From Streptomyces sp. TN58 (GTDB lineage Bacteria; Actinomycetota; Actinomycetes; Streptomycetales; Streptomycetaceae), in contig NZ_CP018870.1 in assembly GCF_001941845.1 (NCBI RefSeq), positions 3,504,501 through 3,568,500 on the forward strand: a DNA stretch of 64,000 nucleotides, given 5' to 3'. Below, piece after piece: positions 16,946-26,326 of this stretch; position 1 is the stretch's first letter, and the number at the start of each line of letters is the position of its first letter. The notes under the pieces were generated by a model. It was given only the letters and a program-made list of their open reading frames with translations. It was not told the origin of the DNA and did no database searches. The position numbers were made by a program, and so were the translations under genes.

Positions 16946-18055
16946 TCAGGCCTGGATGCGGCCGCTCATCCACATCAGCATCGGCGGGATCTCACGGCGC
17001 CACGTGTTGAAGTTGTGGCCGCCGCTGTCGAGGATGATGGAGGAGACCCGGTCCGGGCCCTGCACCTTCTTGATGAACTTCCGGGTGTCCGCGAGGTTCG
17101 GCTCGCCCTTCTCGCTGCTGGTCACGAGGAAGGACGTACCGGCCGGCTTCTTGTTCTCCATGACGTGCAGGATGTCCGCGCGCTTCTTCAGCTTGTCGTC
17201 CCCGTGGAAGAGGTCACCGGTCGTCGGGTCGTCCGGAGCGTCGTAGTAGGCGGACAGGCCCGCGGCGGCACCGAAGGTCTGCGGGTAGTGCGCGGCGATC
17301 TTCAGGGCGCAGTAACCGCCCGTGGAATTGCCGATGAAGCCCATGTTCTCGGGCTTCTTGCCGACCCGGAAGGTGTCCTGGACGGCCTGCGGGAGGTCCA
17401 CCCCGAAGAAGGTCTCGGTCTGCGGGCCGCCGGGTATGTCGACGCACTCGGTGTCCCGCGGCGGCGCCACGGTCGGGCGCAGCATGACCAGGATCATCGG
17501 CTTCATCTTGCCGGCCTTGGACAGGCTGAAGGCCTTCATCGGGTAGTCGAGGCCCTTGATGAGGTTCTCGGCGGTGCCCGGGTAGCCCGTCAGGACGATG
17601 GACGCCGGGAAGTTCTCGTCCTTGTACTGCGGCTGGAAGTACTCCGGCGGGAGCCACACGTAGCCGGGGCTGGTGATCTTCGACTTCTGCCCGGATATGG
17701 CAACCTTCAGGATCTGACCGCCCACCTGGGGCTTGGCGCCCCCGGGGACGTCCAGCTTCTGCTTGTCGACGACCTTGATGTCCCTGCTGCTCATCGAGTG
17801 GTCGACGACCTTGCCCATCGACGTCTCCTGACCGAACAGGTCGGCCCAGGAACCGTAGAACAGGAACGACTTGTTGGCCGCGAGACCGACCGCCGAGAAC
17901 AGCGCGAGCTGGGTCGCCAGCAGGAGCCCGACACGGCCGGTGACCGCACGCCAGGTGCGGCCCGAGAGCTTCGGCCAGAACCAGATGGTGGCCGCGAACA
18001 GCAGCACACCGGCGAGGACGGCCAGCGCCAGGACCGTATTACTGGTGAGACCCAT
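16946..18055 (-). CDS. Membrane-anchored alpha/beta-hydrolase (putative esterase family)
   Basis: 369 residues. Three hydrophobic segments in the first ~85 residues anchor an extracytoplasmic esterase-D/mycolyltransferase-like (PF00756-type) domain. The nucleophile is Ser244 in GNSTGGYCALK and the catalytic His is H347 in DSGGHNFNTWRREIP. Relatives include actinobacterial antigen-85-like proteins, but streptomycetes lack mycolates, so the natural ester is unknown. It is divergent from a DUF2156 membrane enzyme gene with a ~150 bp shared promoter region, suggesting linked roles at the cell surface. Confidence 0.82.
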   Translation of the reverse strand: MGLTSNTVLALAVLAGVLLFAATIWFWPKLSGRTWRAVTGRVGLLLATQLALFSAVGLAANKSFLFYGSWADLFGQETSMGKVVDHSMSSRDIKVVDKQKLDVPGGAKPQVGGQILKVAISGQKSKITSPGYVWLPPEYFQPQYKDENFPASIVLTGYPGTAENLIKGLDYPMKAFSLSKAGKMKPMILVMLRPTVAPPRDTECVDIPGGPQTETFFGVDLPQAVQDTFRVGKKPENMGFIGNSTGGYCALKIAAHYPQTFGAAAGLSAYYDAPDDPTTGDLFHGDDKLKKRADILHVMENKKPAGTSFLVTSSEKGEPNLADTRKFIKKVQGPDRVSSIILDSGGHNFNTWRREIPPMLMWMSGRIQA

Positions 18056-18207
18056 GAGCAGTCAGTCGACTTTCTGATGGCAGGACTGGAATTTTCCGAC
18101 GGAAGAGTGAACCCGCTGTCCGTCGATGTCGTCCTAAGGGACGCACCACACACCGGAGGCTGTCGCGGCCTTCGGCCACTTGATCTCTCGCGGAGCAACG
18201 GGAAGCG

Positions 18208-20058
18208 ATGTCTAGCAGGATAGATGGCGATAAGTCGGGACAGGTTCCGAGCAGGGTCCGCCGAATCCTCAGAGGCCCACAGCCGGAGGCGGTGCCCGGC
18301 CTGGTAGGTACGGCCGTCATGATCGTCGGCCTTCTGGACATCGCGGCGGGGGTCTTCCCGCGTTTCCGGCACAGCCGGATCCACGCGGTCACCGAGGTGC
18401 TGCCCGGCTCCCTCGGCCCGTTCGCGGCCGCCCTCTCCATCAGCGCGGGCGTCCTGCTCCTGCTGCTCGCCCACGGCCTCAAGCGGCACAAGCGGCGCGC
18501 CTGGCGGGCCGCCGTCGTCCTGCTGCCCGCGGGCGCGGCCGCGCAGTTCACCTACCGCCACTCGATCACCGGTGTGGTCATCGCGGCGCTGCTCCTCGCG
18601 CTGCTCCTGCGCCACCAGGGTGAGTTCAAGGCGCTCCCGGACCCGCGCAGCCGCTGGAAGGCCCTCGCGAACTTCGTCCTGATGAGCGCCGGGTCCATCG
18701 GCCTCGGACTGGTCATCGTCAACGTCCACCCGGGCAAGGTCGTCGGCAACCCGGGCCTGTACGAGCAGATCACCCACGTGGTCTACGGCCTGTTCGGCTT
18801 CGAGGGCCCCGTCGACTACGCCGGCCGGGTCTCCTGGACCGTCGGGTACTCCCTCGGCGCCCTCGGCATGCTGACCGCGCTGACCACCATCTACCTTGCC
18901 TTCCGCCCCGAGCACCCGGCCGCCCGGCTCACCGCCGACGACGAGGGCAAGCTGCGCGAGCTGCTCGCCCGGCACGGCGGCCGCGACTCCCTCGGCCACT
19001 TCGCGCTCCGCCGCGACAAGGCCGTCGTCTTCTCCCCCAGCGGCAAGGCCGCCGTCACCTACCGCGTCGTCTCCGGCGTGATGCTCGCCTCCGGCGACCC
19101 CATCGGCGACGTCGAGGCGTGGCCCGGCGCCATCGAGCGGTTCATGGAGGAGGCCAAGGCCCACTCCTGGACCCCGGCCGTGATGGGCTGCAGCGAGACC
19201 GGCGGCGAGGTCTGGACCCGCGAGACCGGCCTGGACGCCCTGGAGCTGGGTGACGAGGCGATTGTCGATGTCAAAGACTTCTCCCTTTCCGGCCGCGCCA
19301 TGCGCAATGTCCGCCAGATGGTGAAGCGCATCGAGCGCAACGGCTACACCACCAAGGTCCGCCGGGTCAGCGAACTCACCGAGGAGGAGCTGGAGCAGGT
19401 CCGCGGCGCCGCCGAGGCCTGGCGCGGCACCGACACCGAGCGCGGCTTCTCCATGGCGCTCGGCCGGGTCGGCGACCCGGGCGACGGCGACTGCTTCATC
19501 GCCACCGCACACCGCGTGGAGGACGGCGACACCAGCCCCTTCGGCGACCTGAAGGCCATCCAGCACTTCGTGCCGTGGGGCAAGGACGGCATGTCGCTGG
19601 AGCTGATGCGCCGTGACCGCGGCGCCGACCCGGGCATGAACGAGCTGCTGATCGTCGCCTCCCTGGAGGCCGCCCCGGCCCTGGGCATCGAGCGCGTCTC
19701 GCTGAACTTCGCGATGTTCCGCTCGGCGCTGGCCCGCGGCGAGAAGATCGGCGCCGGCCCCGTCCTGCGGATGTGGCGCAACCTGCTGGTCTTCCTCTCC
19801 CGCTGGTTCCAGATCGAGTCGCTGTACAAGTTCAACGCGAAGTTCCGGCCGCGCTGGGAGCCGCGCTTCGTGGTCTTCCGCACCACCCGCGACCTGCCCC
19901 GCATCGGCTTCGCCGCGATGCAGGCCGAGGGCTTCGTCACGCTGGCCCTGCCGCGGCTCTTCGCGAGCCGCCGCCGTCCCAAGCCGGTCCGTACCTGCAC
20001 GCACAACCTGATGGCGCCCGTCGCCAAGCAGCCGGAGCGCGAGGTCCAGGCCGCGTAG
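18208..20058 (+). CDS. DUF2156 membrane protein, phosphatidylglycerol lysyltransferase-like
   Basis: 616 residues. The N-terminal ~230 residues contain about six membrane segments. The C-terminal half is a DUF2156 (MprF C-terminal, GNAT-fold) catalytic domain including AAVTYRVVSGVMLASGDPIG, GDLKAIQHFVPWGKDGMSLELMRR and GMNELLIVASLEAA. MprF/LysX-type enzymes transfer Lys or another amino acid from tRNA to phosphatidylglycerol and flip the lipid, lowering surface charge and raising cationic-peptide resistance. No lysyl-tRNA synthetase domain is fused, unlike mycobacterial LysX. ATG at 18208 follows GGGAAG closely; an internal start near residue 35 is possible. Confidence 0.82.
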   Translation: MSSRIDGDKSGQVPSRVRRILRGPQPEAVPGLVGTAVMIVGLLDIAAGVFPRFRHSRIHAVTEVLPGSLGPFAAALSISAGVLLLLLAHGLKRHKRRAWRAAVVLLPAGAAAQFTYRHSITGVVIAALLLALLLRHQGEFKALPDPRSRWKALANFVLMSAGSIGLGLVIVNVHPGKVVGNPGLYEQITHVVYGLFGFEGPVDYAGRVSWTVGYSLGALGMLTALTTIYLAFRPEHPAARLTADDEGKLRELLARHGGRDSLGHFALRRDKAVVFSPSGKAAVTYRVVSGVMLASGDPIGDVEAWPGAIERFMEEAKAHSWTPAVMGCSETGGEVWTRETGLDALELGDEAIVDVKDFSLSGRAMRNVRQMVKRIERNGYTTKVRRVSELTEEELEQVRGAAEAWRGTDTERGFSMALGRVGDPGDGDCFIATAHRVEDGDTSPFGDLKAIQHFVPWGKDGMSLELMRRDRGADPGMNELLIVASLEAAPALGIERVSLNFAMFRSALARGEKIGAGPVLRMWRNLLVFLSRWFQIESLYKFNAKFRPRWEPRFVVFRTTRDLPRIGFAAMQAEGFVTLALPRLFASRRRPKPVRTCTHNLMAPVAKQPEREVQAA

Positions 20059-20121
20059 GGGCTGTCCGCCCCTGTCCGCCGCACACCCCCTCACCCCGCC
20101 CCGACACCGCTCCGCGACACC

Positions 20122-20159
20122 CGAAGGCCCGGCAGGCAACGCCCCTGTCCGGGCCTTCG
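20122..20159 (+). terminator. Terminator hairpin after the DUF2156 gene
   Basis: CGAAGGCCCGG (20122-20132) and CCGGGCCTTCG (20149-20159) are perfect 11-bp arms, with an inner CAGG/CCTG extension. It lies 64 bp after the stop codon at 20058 and before folP. Confidence 0.65.
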
Positions 20160-20273
20160 CCGTGCCCGGCCCCGCCCCCGGTCAGGGGCCCCTCGGGGCG
20201 GCGGGCCCGGGCGGGCGGGCCGGGGCGGTGCCCGGGCAGGCTGGGACAGACCGGGCAGCCCTACCCTGGTGCC

Positions 20274-21146
20274 ATGGACAACAAGCGCGGAGCCATCGGC
20301 AGGGGCCGGGTCGCAGGTCTGCCGGAATGGGACCGCTGCGCGGTCATGGGCGTCGTCAACGTGACCCCCGACTCCTTCTCCGACGGCGGCCGCTGGTTCG
20401 ACACCACCGCCGCCGTCAAGCGCGGGCTCGACCTCGTCGCCCAGGGCGCCGACCTCGTCGACGTCGGCGGCGAGTCCACCCGCCCCGGCGCCTCCCGCGT
20501 CGACGAGGAGGAGGAGCTGCGCCGGGTCGTCCCCGTCGTACGCGGCCTGGCCTCCGAGGGCGTCACCGTCTCCGTCGACACCATGCGCGCGGCCGTCGCC
20601 GCCCGAGCCGTCGACGCCGGAGCCGCGCTGGTCAACGATGTCAGCGGCGGTCTCGCCGACCCCGGCATGATCCCCGCCGTCGCCGCGGCCGAGGTCCCCT
20701 TCGTGGTGATGCACTGGCGCGGCTTCAGCGCCGACATGAACAGCCTCGCCGTCTACGGCGACGTCGTGGCCGAGGTCACCGCGGAGCTGCGGGCCCGGAT
20801 CGACGCGGTCGTCGCCGGCGGCATCGCCCCCGAGCGGCTCCTGGTCGACCCCGGCCTCGGCTTCGCCAAGAACGCCGAGCACGACCTGGCCCTCGTCGCA
20901 CACATGGCGGACCTGCGCGCCCTCGGCTTCCCGCTGCTGGTCGCCGCCTCCCGCAAGCGCTTCCTCGGCCGGGTCCTGGCCGGCGGGACGGACGCCCCGC
21001 CGCCGCCGGCCCGCGAACGCGACGCCGCCACCGCCGCCGTCTCCGCGATCGCCGCCCACCAGGGCGCCTGGGCCGTACGGGTCCACGAGGTACGGGCGAC
21101 CGCCGACGCGGTTCGGGTGGCCCGCGCCGTGGAAGGGGCACTCTGA
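20274..21146 (+). CDS. folP: Dihydropteroate synthase
   Basis: 290 residues. Condenses p-aminobenzoate with dihydropterin pyrophosphate in folate synthesis; the sulfonamide target. The signature GVVNVTPDSFSDGGRW lies near the N-terminus, followed by GGESTRPGASRV, the NDVSGG loop and the end motif RVHEVRATADAVRVA. ATG at 20274 is chosen because the proteins start shortly before the VMGVVNVTPD strand; the open frame extends far upstream without support. First of the folP-(NTF2-like)-folB-folK cluster. Confidence 0.95.
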   Translation: MDNKRGAIGRGRVAGLPEWDRCAVMGVVNVTPDSFSDGGRWFDTTAAVKRGLDLVAQGADLVDVGGESTRPGASRVDEEEELRRVVPVVRGLASEGVTVSVDTMRAAVAARAVDAGAALVNDVSGGLADPGMIPAVAAAEVPFVVMHWRGFSADMNSLAVYGDVVAEVTAELRARIDAVVAGGIAPERLLVDPGLGFAKNAEHDLALVAHMADLRALGFPLLVAASRKRFLGRVLAGGTDAPPPPARERDAATAAVSAIAAHQGAWAVRVHEVRATADAVRVARAVEGAL

Positions 21147-21171
21147 CCCTCATCGACCGACAAGGAGAACA

Positions 21172-21615
21172 GTGAGCAGAACCGACATCGAAGCGGTCGA
21201 AGAGGTCAACACGGCCTTCTACGAGGCAATGGAGCGGGGGGACTTCGACGCTCTGTCGGCGCTCTGGCTGGAGGACGAGATCTCCTGCGTCCACCCCGGC
21301 TGGCCGGTGCTCTCCGGCCGCGGCGAGGTACTGCGCTCGTACGCGCTGATCATGTCCCACACCGAGTACATCCAGTTCTTCCTCACCGACACCAAGGTGG
21401 CCGTCACAGGCGACACGGCACTGGTGACGTGCACGGAGAACATCCTCAGCGGCGGGCCCGCCGAGGCCGGCGGAGAGCTCGGCCCGCTCGTCGGCCAGCT
21501 CGTCGTCGCCACGAATGTGTTCCGACGCACATCCGAGGGCTGGCGCCTGTGGTCCCACCACGGTTCTCCCGTGCTCACGGAGTCCGACGAGGACGACGAG
21601 GACCCCGCCTCCTGA
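21172..21615 (+). CDS. NTF2/SnoaL-like fold protein in the folate operon
   Basis: 147 residues of the SnoaL/DUF4440-like class (NTF2 fold), with the pattern NTAFYEAMERGDFDALSALW at the N-terminus and GWRLWSHHGSPV near the C-terminus. GTG at 21172 is preceded by AAGGAGAA. It lies 25 bp after folP and before folB, a position I recall as conserved in streptomycetes. Enzymatic role unknown; the fold is used for isomerases, dehydratases and small-ligand binding. Confidence 0.82.
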   Translation: MSRTDIEAVEEVNTAFYEAMERGDFDALSALWLEDEISCVHPGWPVLSGRGEVLRSYALIMSHTEYIQFFLTDTKVAVTGDTALVTCTENILSGGPAEAGGELGPLVGQLVVATNVFRRTSEGWRLWSHHGSPVLTESDEDDEDPAS

Positions 21616-21747
21616 CCCCTACGGCGGGGGCCGGACTGTTTCGCAGGTAAATTCGAAGTCGGACGACGCCGACCGCACTCGGCGCAGGCCCATGGCCGCG
21701 GGGCAGCCCCGAGGCCGGAAGCACCTACGAAAGCAGGAGTGATTCGC

Positions 21748-22107
21748 GTGGATCGTGTCGCGCTGCGCGGCCTCAAGGCCCGCGGGCACCACGGCGTCTT
21801 CCCCCGGGAACGCGAGGAAGGCCAGACCTTCATCGTCGACCTCGTGCTGCACCTCGACACCCGCCCCGCGGCGGCCGGAGACGACCTGGCGAAGACCGTG
21901 CACTACGGCGTGGTCGCCGAGGAGGTCGTCGCCGTGGTCCAGGGCGAGCCCGTCGACCTGATCGAGACCCTGGCCGAGCGGATCGCCCAGCAGTGCCTCA
22001 AGCACGAAGCGGTGGCGCAGGTGGAGGTCGTCGTCCACAAGCCGGACGCGCCCATCACCGTCCCCTTCGACGACGTGACCATCACGATCACCCGGAGCCG
22101 CGCATGA
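21748..22107 (+). CDS. folB: Dihydroneopterin aldolase
   Basis: 119 residues. Converts 7,8-dihydroneopterin to 6-hydroxymethyl-dihydropterin and glycolaldehyde. The start MDRVALRGLKARGHHGVFP with GHHGVFP is the family N-terminus, and Lys near VVVHKPDAP is the typical C-terminal catalytic-region residue. GTG at 21748 is favoured over GTG at 21739, because the GGAG at 21736-21739 then sits eight bases upstream. Stop overlaps the folK ATG (ATGA). Confidence 0.93.
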   Translation: MDRVALRGLKARGHHGVFPREREEGQTFIVDLVLHLDTRPAAAGDDLAKTVHYGVVAEEVVAVVQGEPVDLIETLAERIAQQCLKHEAVAQVEVVVHKPDAPITVPFDDVTITITRSRA

Positions 22108-22712
22108 ACAACGGACTGAACGCCCAGAGCGACCCCACCGTCCAGCCGGTACCCGCCTCCGTCGTCGAGACGGTCGACGCGGCGGACGTGACCCTGTCCA
22201 ACCCGAAATGGGCCGTCATCGCGCTCGGCGCGAACCTCGGCAACCGCCTGGAAACCCTCCAGGGCGCCGTCGACGCCCTCGGCGACACCCCCGGCCTGCG
22301 GGTCAAGGCCGTCTCCCCCGTCTACGAGACCGAGCCGTGGGGCGTCGAGCCCGGCACGCAGCCCTCGTACCTCAACGCCGTCATCGCGGTGAAGACCACC
22401 CTGCCCCCGTCCTCGCTGCTGGAGCGCGGGCACGCCATCGAGGAGGCGTTCGACCGCGTCCGCGACGAGCGCTGGGGCCCGCGCACCATCGACGTCGACA
22501 TCGTCGCGTACGCCGACCGCGTCTGCGACGACCCGGTCCTCACCCTCCCGCACCCGCGCGCCCACCAGCGCGCCTTCGTGCTGGCCCCCTGGCACGACAT
22601 CGACCCGGAGGCCCAGCTCCCCGGCCGCGGCCCGGTGTCCGACCTCCTGGCCGGAATCGGCCTGAGCGGCGTCACGCCGCGCCCCGACCTGGAACTCCAC
22701 CTCCCCGAGTAG
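22104..22712 (+). CDS. folK: 2-amino-4-hydroxy-6-hydroxymethyldihydropteridine pyrophosphokinase
   Basis: 202 residues. Transfers pyrophosphate from ATP to hydroxymethyl-dihydropterin, supplying folP. A ~35-residue N-terminal extension precedes the core (VIALGANLGNR), followed by SPVYETEPWGV and the HPPK signature RWGPRTIDVDIVAY with its metal-binding Asp pair. ATG overlaps the folB stop by four bases, so the two are translationally coupled. Confidence 0.95.
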   Translation: MNNGLNAQSDPTVQPVPASVVETVDAADVTLSNPKWAVIALGANLGNRLETLQGAVDALGDTPGLRVKAVSPVYETEPWGVEPGTQPSYLNAVIAVKTTLPPSSLLERGHAIEEAFDRVRDERWGPRTIDVDIVAYADRVCDDPVLTLPHPRAHQRAFVLAPWHDIDPEAQLPGRGPVSDLLAGIGLSGVTPRPDLELHLPE

Positions 22713-22760
22713 TCGTTAGTAGCCTGTTCACGGCTGTCGGCGAAAGGTGGGGACGGGCAA

Positions 22761-23249
22761 GTGAAGCAACTGAGGCCGGGGATCCTGGCGGGCATCTTCG
22801 TGGTCGCCGGGGTCCTGTCCTGGGCCGGTGCCCGCCTGTGGAACACGTACGGCACCCTCCCGGGCGTTCCCCTGGCCGCGCCGATCGTCCTGGGGGTGAT
22901 CGCGGTGGTGCTGCTGGCCACGGCGCTGTCGTTGAGGGCCCGGCTCAAGGCCCAGCGGGAGCGCCGGCCGGGCGCGAAGGGCGTGGAGCCGCTGATGGCG
23001 GCCCGAGCGGTGGTCTTCGGACAGGCCAGCGCGCTGGTGGCAGCGCTGGTGGCGGGCATGTACGGCGGTGTGGGCGTCTTCCTCCTGACGGACTCCCTCG
23101 ACGTCCCCGCCCGCCGCGACCAGGCCTGGTACGCCGGTTTCTCGGTCCTCGCGGGCATCGCCGTCATCGCCGCCGCCCTCTTCCTGGAGCGCGTCCTCAA
23201 ACTCCCCGACGACGAGGACCCCACCCCGGAGTCCCCCGCGCACGCCTGA
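22761..23249 (+). CDS. DUF3180 integral membrane protein
   Basis: 162 residues with four predicted membrane segments and a Glu/Asp/Pro-rich cytoplasmic tail. The pattern fits the actinobacterial DUF3180 family, commonly encoded directly after folK. GTG start at 22761, 48 bp after folK. Function unknown; last gene before a strong bidirectional hairpin. Confidence 0.82.
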   Translation: MKQLRPGILAGIFVVAGVLSWAGARLWNTYGTLPGVPLAAPIVLGVIAVVLLATALSLRARLKAQRERRPGAKGVEPLMAARAVVFGQASALVAALVAGMYGGVGVFLLTDSLDVPARRDQAWYAGFSVLAGIAVIAAALFLERVLKLPDDEDPTPESPAHA

Positions 23250-23260
23250 GCGGACGCACA

Positions 23261-23311
23261 CCGAAGACGACGGTCCCCTCCGTGTGTCACGGAGGGGACC
23301 GTCGTCTTCGG
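23261..23311. terminator. Very strong bidirectional terminator hairpin
   Basis: Perfect 24-bp inverted repeat, arms 23261-23284 and 23288-23311 with a TGT loop, 12 bp after the DUF3180 stop. It lies between convergent genes and is followed on the plus strand by GGTCTTC. One of the longest perfect stems in the window. Confidence 0.85.
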
Positions 23312-23340
23312 GGTCTTCAGCGCGGCACCGCGCTGCTACT

Positions 23341-23386
23341 AGGGCCTGTATCGAGTTGCCCCGTGGCGCAACTCGATACAGACCCT
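23341..23386 (-). terminator. Terminator hairpin overlapping the folE stop
   Basis: Arms 23341-23359 and 23368-23386 pair over 19 bp with one mismatch and an 8-base loop (CCCGTGGC region). The right arm includes the first two bases of the folE stop triplet (23385-23387), so the hairpin forms at the very end of the mRNA. It is distinct from the 24-bp hairpin 30 bp away. Confidence 0.78.
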
Positions 23387-23993
23387 AACGGGCCATGATC
23401 AGGGACATCGCCTCGTTGCGGGTGGCGGGGTCGCGGAGCTGGCCGCGGACCGCCGAGGTGATGGTCTTCGCGCCGGGCTTGCGGACCCCGCGCATGGTCA
23501 TGCACATGTGCTCGCACTCGACGACCACGATGACCCCGCGCGGTTCCAGGATCTCCATCAGCGAGTCCGCGATCTGCGTCGTCAGGCGCTCCTGCACCTG
23601 CGGGCGGCGGGCGAACACGTCCACGAGGCGGGCCAGCTTCGACAAGCCGGTGATCTTGCCGTCGGTGGAGGGGATGTAGCCGACATGGGCGACGCCGTGG
23701 AAGGGGACGAGATGGTGTTCACATGAACTCATGACCTCGATGTCCTTCACGAGGACCATCTCGTCGTGGCCGAGGTCGAACGTCGTCGTCAGGACCTCTT
23801 CCGGCTTCTGGTACAGGCCGGCGAATATCTCCCGGTACGAGCGCGCCACGCGGGCCGGGGTCTCCAGGAGGCCTTCACGGTCCGGGTCCTCGCCGACCGC
23901 GATCAGGAGCTCGCGGATCGCAGCCTCCGCGCGCTTCTCGTCGAACTCGCCGATCGTGCCCTCGTCACCGCTCAGGGTCACCGGGTCGGTCAT
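23385..23993 (-). CDS. folE: GTP cyclohydrolase I
   Basis: 202 residues. Makes 7,8-dihydroneopterin triphosphate from GTP, the first step of folate synthesis, and completes the local pathway with folP/folB/folK. Zinc ligands are visible in [20 protein letters not shown] and [37 protein letters not shown] is also family-typical. Transcribed towards the folP-folK unit. It follows ftsH on the same strand with a terminator between (24035-24070), so it is probably expressed from its own promoter near 24000-24030. Confidence 0.96.
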   Translation of the reverse strand: MTDPVTLSGDEGTIGEFDEKRAEAAIRELLIAVGEDPDREGLLETPARVARSYREIFAGLYQKPEEVLTTTFDLGHDEMVLVKDIEVMSSCEHHLVPFHGVAHVGYIPSTDGKITGLSKLARLVDVFARRPQVQERLTTQIADSLMEILEPRGVIVVVECEHMCMTMRGVRKPGAKTITSAVRGQLRDPATRNEAMSLIMAR

Positions 23994-24034
23994 GTCTTCC
24001 TCGTTCCTGTCCGCACACGCGGTCGTACAAATGT

Positions 24035-24070
24035 GCCGCGCCCCCCAGGCTAGAACCTGGGGGGCGCGGC
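24035..24070 (-). terminator. Terminator hairpin after ftsH
   Basis: GCCGCGCCCCCCAGG (24035-24049) and its exact complement (24056-24070), a perfect 15-bp stem with loop CTAGAA, begin 29 bp beyond the ftsH stop on the minus strand and separate ftsH from folE. Confidence 0.82.
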
Positions 24071-24098
24071 TTCCATTCCGGGTGGGTCGGGCCCGCCG

Positions 24099-26123
24099 TT
24101 ACTCGGGGCGGTCCTCCGGAGCGACCTCGATGCCCTTCTCCGTGGAGACCGGCGCGACCGAGGCCGAGCCGTTCGCCGCGTTCGTCAGCTGCAGCTCCTT
24201 GGGGGAGAGCACCGGCGGGCGGGTGGAGGGGGTGCGGCGGGAGGAGCCGGTCCACGCGGGGCGGGCCGGACGCTTGACGATGGTCGAGAAGATCTCGGCG
24301 ATCTCCTCCTTGCCCAGCGTCTCCTTCTCCAGCAGCGCGAGGACCAGGTTGTCGAGGACGTCGCGGTTCTCGACGAGGATCTCCCAGGCCTCGTTGTGCG
24401 CGGTCTCGATGAGCTTCTTGACCTCTTCGTCGACCAGCGCCGCGACCTCTTCCGAGTAGTCCCGCGGGTGCGACATCTCGCGGCCCAGGAACGGCTCGGT
24501 GTTGTCGCCGCCGAACTTGATCGCACCGAGGCGCTCGGTCATGCCGTACTGCGTGACCATGGCCCGCGCCGTGGCGGTGGCCTTCTCGATGTCGTTCGCC
24601 GCGCCCGTGGTCGGGTCGTGGAAGACCAGCTCCTCGGCCGCGCGCCCGCCCAGCATGTACGCCAGCTGGTCGAGCATCTCGTTGCGCGTGGTCGAGTACT
24701 TGTCCTCGTCGGGCAGGACCATGGTGTAACCCAGGGCCCGGCCGCGGGACAGGATCGTGATCTTGTGGACCGGGTCGGAGTTCGGGGAGGCCGCCGCGAC
24801 CAGGGCGTGTCCGCCCTCGTGGTACGCGGTGATCTTCTTCTCCCGGTCCGACATGATCCGGGTCCGCTTCTGCGGGCCCGCCACGACGCGGTCGATGGCC
24901 TCGTCCAGCATGTGGTTGTCGATCAGCTTCTTGTCCGAGCGGGCCGTGAGCAGCGCGGCCTCGTTGAGGACGTTGGAGAGATCGGCACCGGTGAAGCCGG
25001 GGGTGCGGCGGGCGACGGCGCCCAGGTCGACGTCCGGCGCGACCGGCTTGCCCTTCTGGTGGACCTTGAGGATCTCCAGACGGCCCTGCATGTCGGGTCG
25101 GTCGACCGCGATCTGCCGGTCGAAGCGGCCCGGGCGCAGCAGCGCCGGGTCGAGGATGTCGGGGCGGTTCGTGGCGGCGATCAGGATGACGCCGCCCTTC
25201 ACGTCGAAGCCGTCCATCTCGACGAGCAGCTGGTTGAGGGTCTGCTCGCGCTCGTCGTGGCCGCCGCCGAGGCCCGCACCGCGGTGCCGGCCGACGGCGT
25301 CGATCTCGTCGACGAAGACGATCGCCGGCGCGTTGGCCTTGGCCTGTTCGAACAGGTCGCGGACACGCGAGGCACCGACACCGACGAACATCTCGACGAA
25401 GTCGGAACCGGAGATCGAGTAGAAGGGAACACCGGCCTCGCCCGCGACGGCGCGCGCGAGCAGGGTCTTTCCGGTGCCGGGCGGGCCGTAGAGCAGCACG
25501 CCCTTGGGGATCTTGGCGCCGACCGCCTGGAACTTCGCCGGCTCCTGGAGGAACTCCTTGATCTCGTGGAGTTCCTCGACGGCCTCGTCCGAGCCCGCGA
25601 CGTCGGCGAACGTCGTCTTCGGGGTGTCCTTGGTGATGAGCTTGGCCTTGGACTTCCCGAAGTTCATGACCCGGGAGCCGCCGCCCTGCATCTGGTTCAT
25701 CAGGAACAGGAAGACCACGACGATGAGGACGAAGGGCAGGAGCGAGAGCAGCACGCTCAGGAACGGGCTGGTCTTGTCCGGGGTGACGGAGTATCCGTCC
25801 GGGATCTGACCGGCGTCGTACTTGGTCTGGAGGTTCTGGGCGAGCTGGACGCCCTGATCCCCGATGTAGTTGGCCTGGAACTTGGTGCCGTCGTGCTTGC
25901 CGAGCTTCTGGCCTTGCTTGAGCTCAATCTTGATCATCTGGCTGTCGCCGGTGGTCAGCTTGGCTGTCTCCACCTGGCCAGTGTTGATCGCCTTGATGAC
26001 CTCGCTGGTGTCCACCGACTTGTAGCCGCCGCCGGAGCCGACGACATTCATCAACACGACCACGGCGAGGACGGCCAGCACGATCCACATGACCGGCCCA
26101 CGGAAGTATCGCTTCACGTCCAT
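24099..26123 (-). CDS. ftsH: ATP-dependent zinc metalloprotease FtsH
   Basis: 674 residues. Membrane-bound AAA+ protease that degrades misfolded and regulatory membrane and cytosolic proteins. Two membrane segments (residues ~10-30 and ~118-140) bracket an extracytoplasmic domain. The AAA module has Walker A GPPGTGKT (about 213-220), Walker B IVFVDEID and the pore motif [13 protein letters not shown]; the zinc site HEGGH lies at about 435-439. The C-terminal ~60 residues are a Pro/Ser/Thr-rich tail longer than in E. coli FtsH. ATG at 26123. Downstream of hprT in the same direction, with a hairpin between them. Confidence 0.97.
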   Translation of the reverse strand: MDVKRYFRGPVMWIVLAVLAVVVLMNVVGSGGGYKSVDTSEVIKAINTGQVETAKLTTGDSQMIKIELKQGQKLGKHDGTKFQANYIGDQGVQLAQNLQTKYDAGQIPDGYSVTPDKTSPFLSVLLSLLPFVLIVVVFLFLMNQMQGGGSRVMNFGKSKAKLITKDTPKTTFADVAGSDEAVEELHEIKEFLQEPAKFQAVGAKIPKGVLLYGPPGTGKTLLARAVAGEAGVPFYSISGSDFVEMFVGVGASRVRDLFEQAKANAPAIVFVDEIDAVGRHRGAGLGGGHDEREQTLNQLLVEMDGFDVKGGVILIAATNRPDILDPALLRPGRFDRQIAVDRPDMQGRLEILKVHQKGKPVAPDVDLGAVARRTPGFTGADLSNVLNEAALLTARSDKKLIDNHMLDEAIDRVVAGPQKRTRIMSDREKKITAYHEGGHALVAAASPNSDPVHKITILSRGRALGYTMVLPDEDKYSTTRNEMLDQLAYMLGGRAAEELVFHDPTTGAANDIEKATATARAMVTQYGMTERLGAIKFGGDNTEPFLGREMSHPRDYSEEVAALVDEEVKKLIETAHNEAWEILVENRDVLDNLVLALLEKETLGKEEIAEIFSTIVKRPARPAWTGSSRRTPSTRPPVLSPKELQLTNAANGSASVAPVSTEKGIEVAPEDRPE

Positions 26124-26275
26124 CCATACGGGACGCCAGGCGCCCCGTCCCTCCTGCCCGTAGGTAAATGCTGCTGTGTGAGTAAAGAGTGTTCTTCGGA
26201 ATGTACCCCTGAATTGTCACCCGCGGCCCGTGGGACGGCTGACAGACCCGCCTTCCCCTGCTCCAACGGCGGGAA

Positions 26276-26319
26276 CCGCCCCCAGGTTCCCCGGCGGCGC
26301 CGGGGATTCCCGGGGGCGG
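26276..26319 (-). terminator. Terminator hairpin after hprT
   Basis: Outer arms CCGCCCCC (26276-26283) and GGGGGCGG (26312-26319) and inner arms CCCCGGC (26289-26295) and GCCGGGG (26299-26305) form an interrupted long stem starting 8 bp beyond the hprT stop, upstream of ftsH. Confidence 0.65.
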
Positions 26320-26326
26320 GGCGGGG

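Noticed and set aside
23261..23386. Two strong hairpins as a possible attachment or recombination site
   Set aside because: They lie exactly at the ends of convergent genes and are best explained as terminators; no integrase is nearby.
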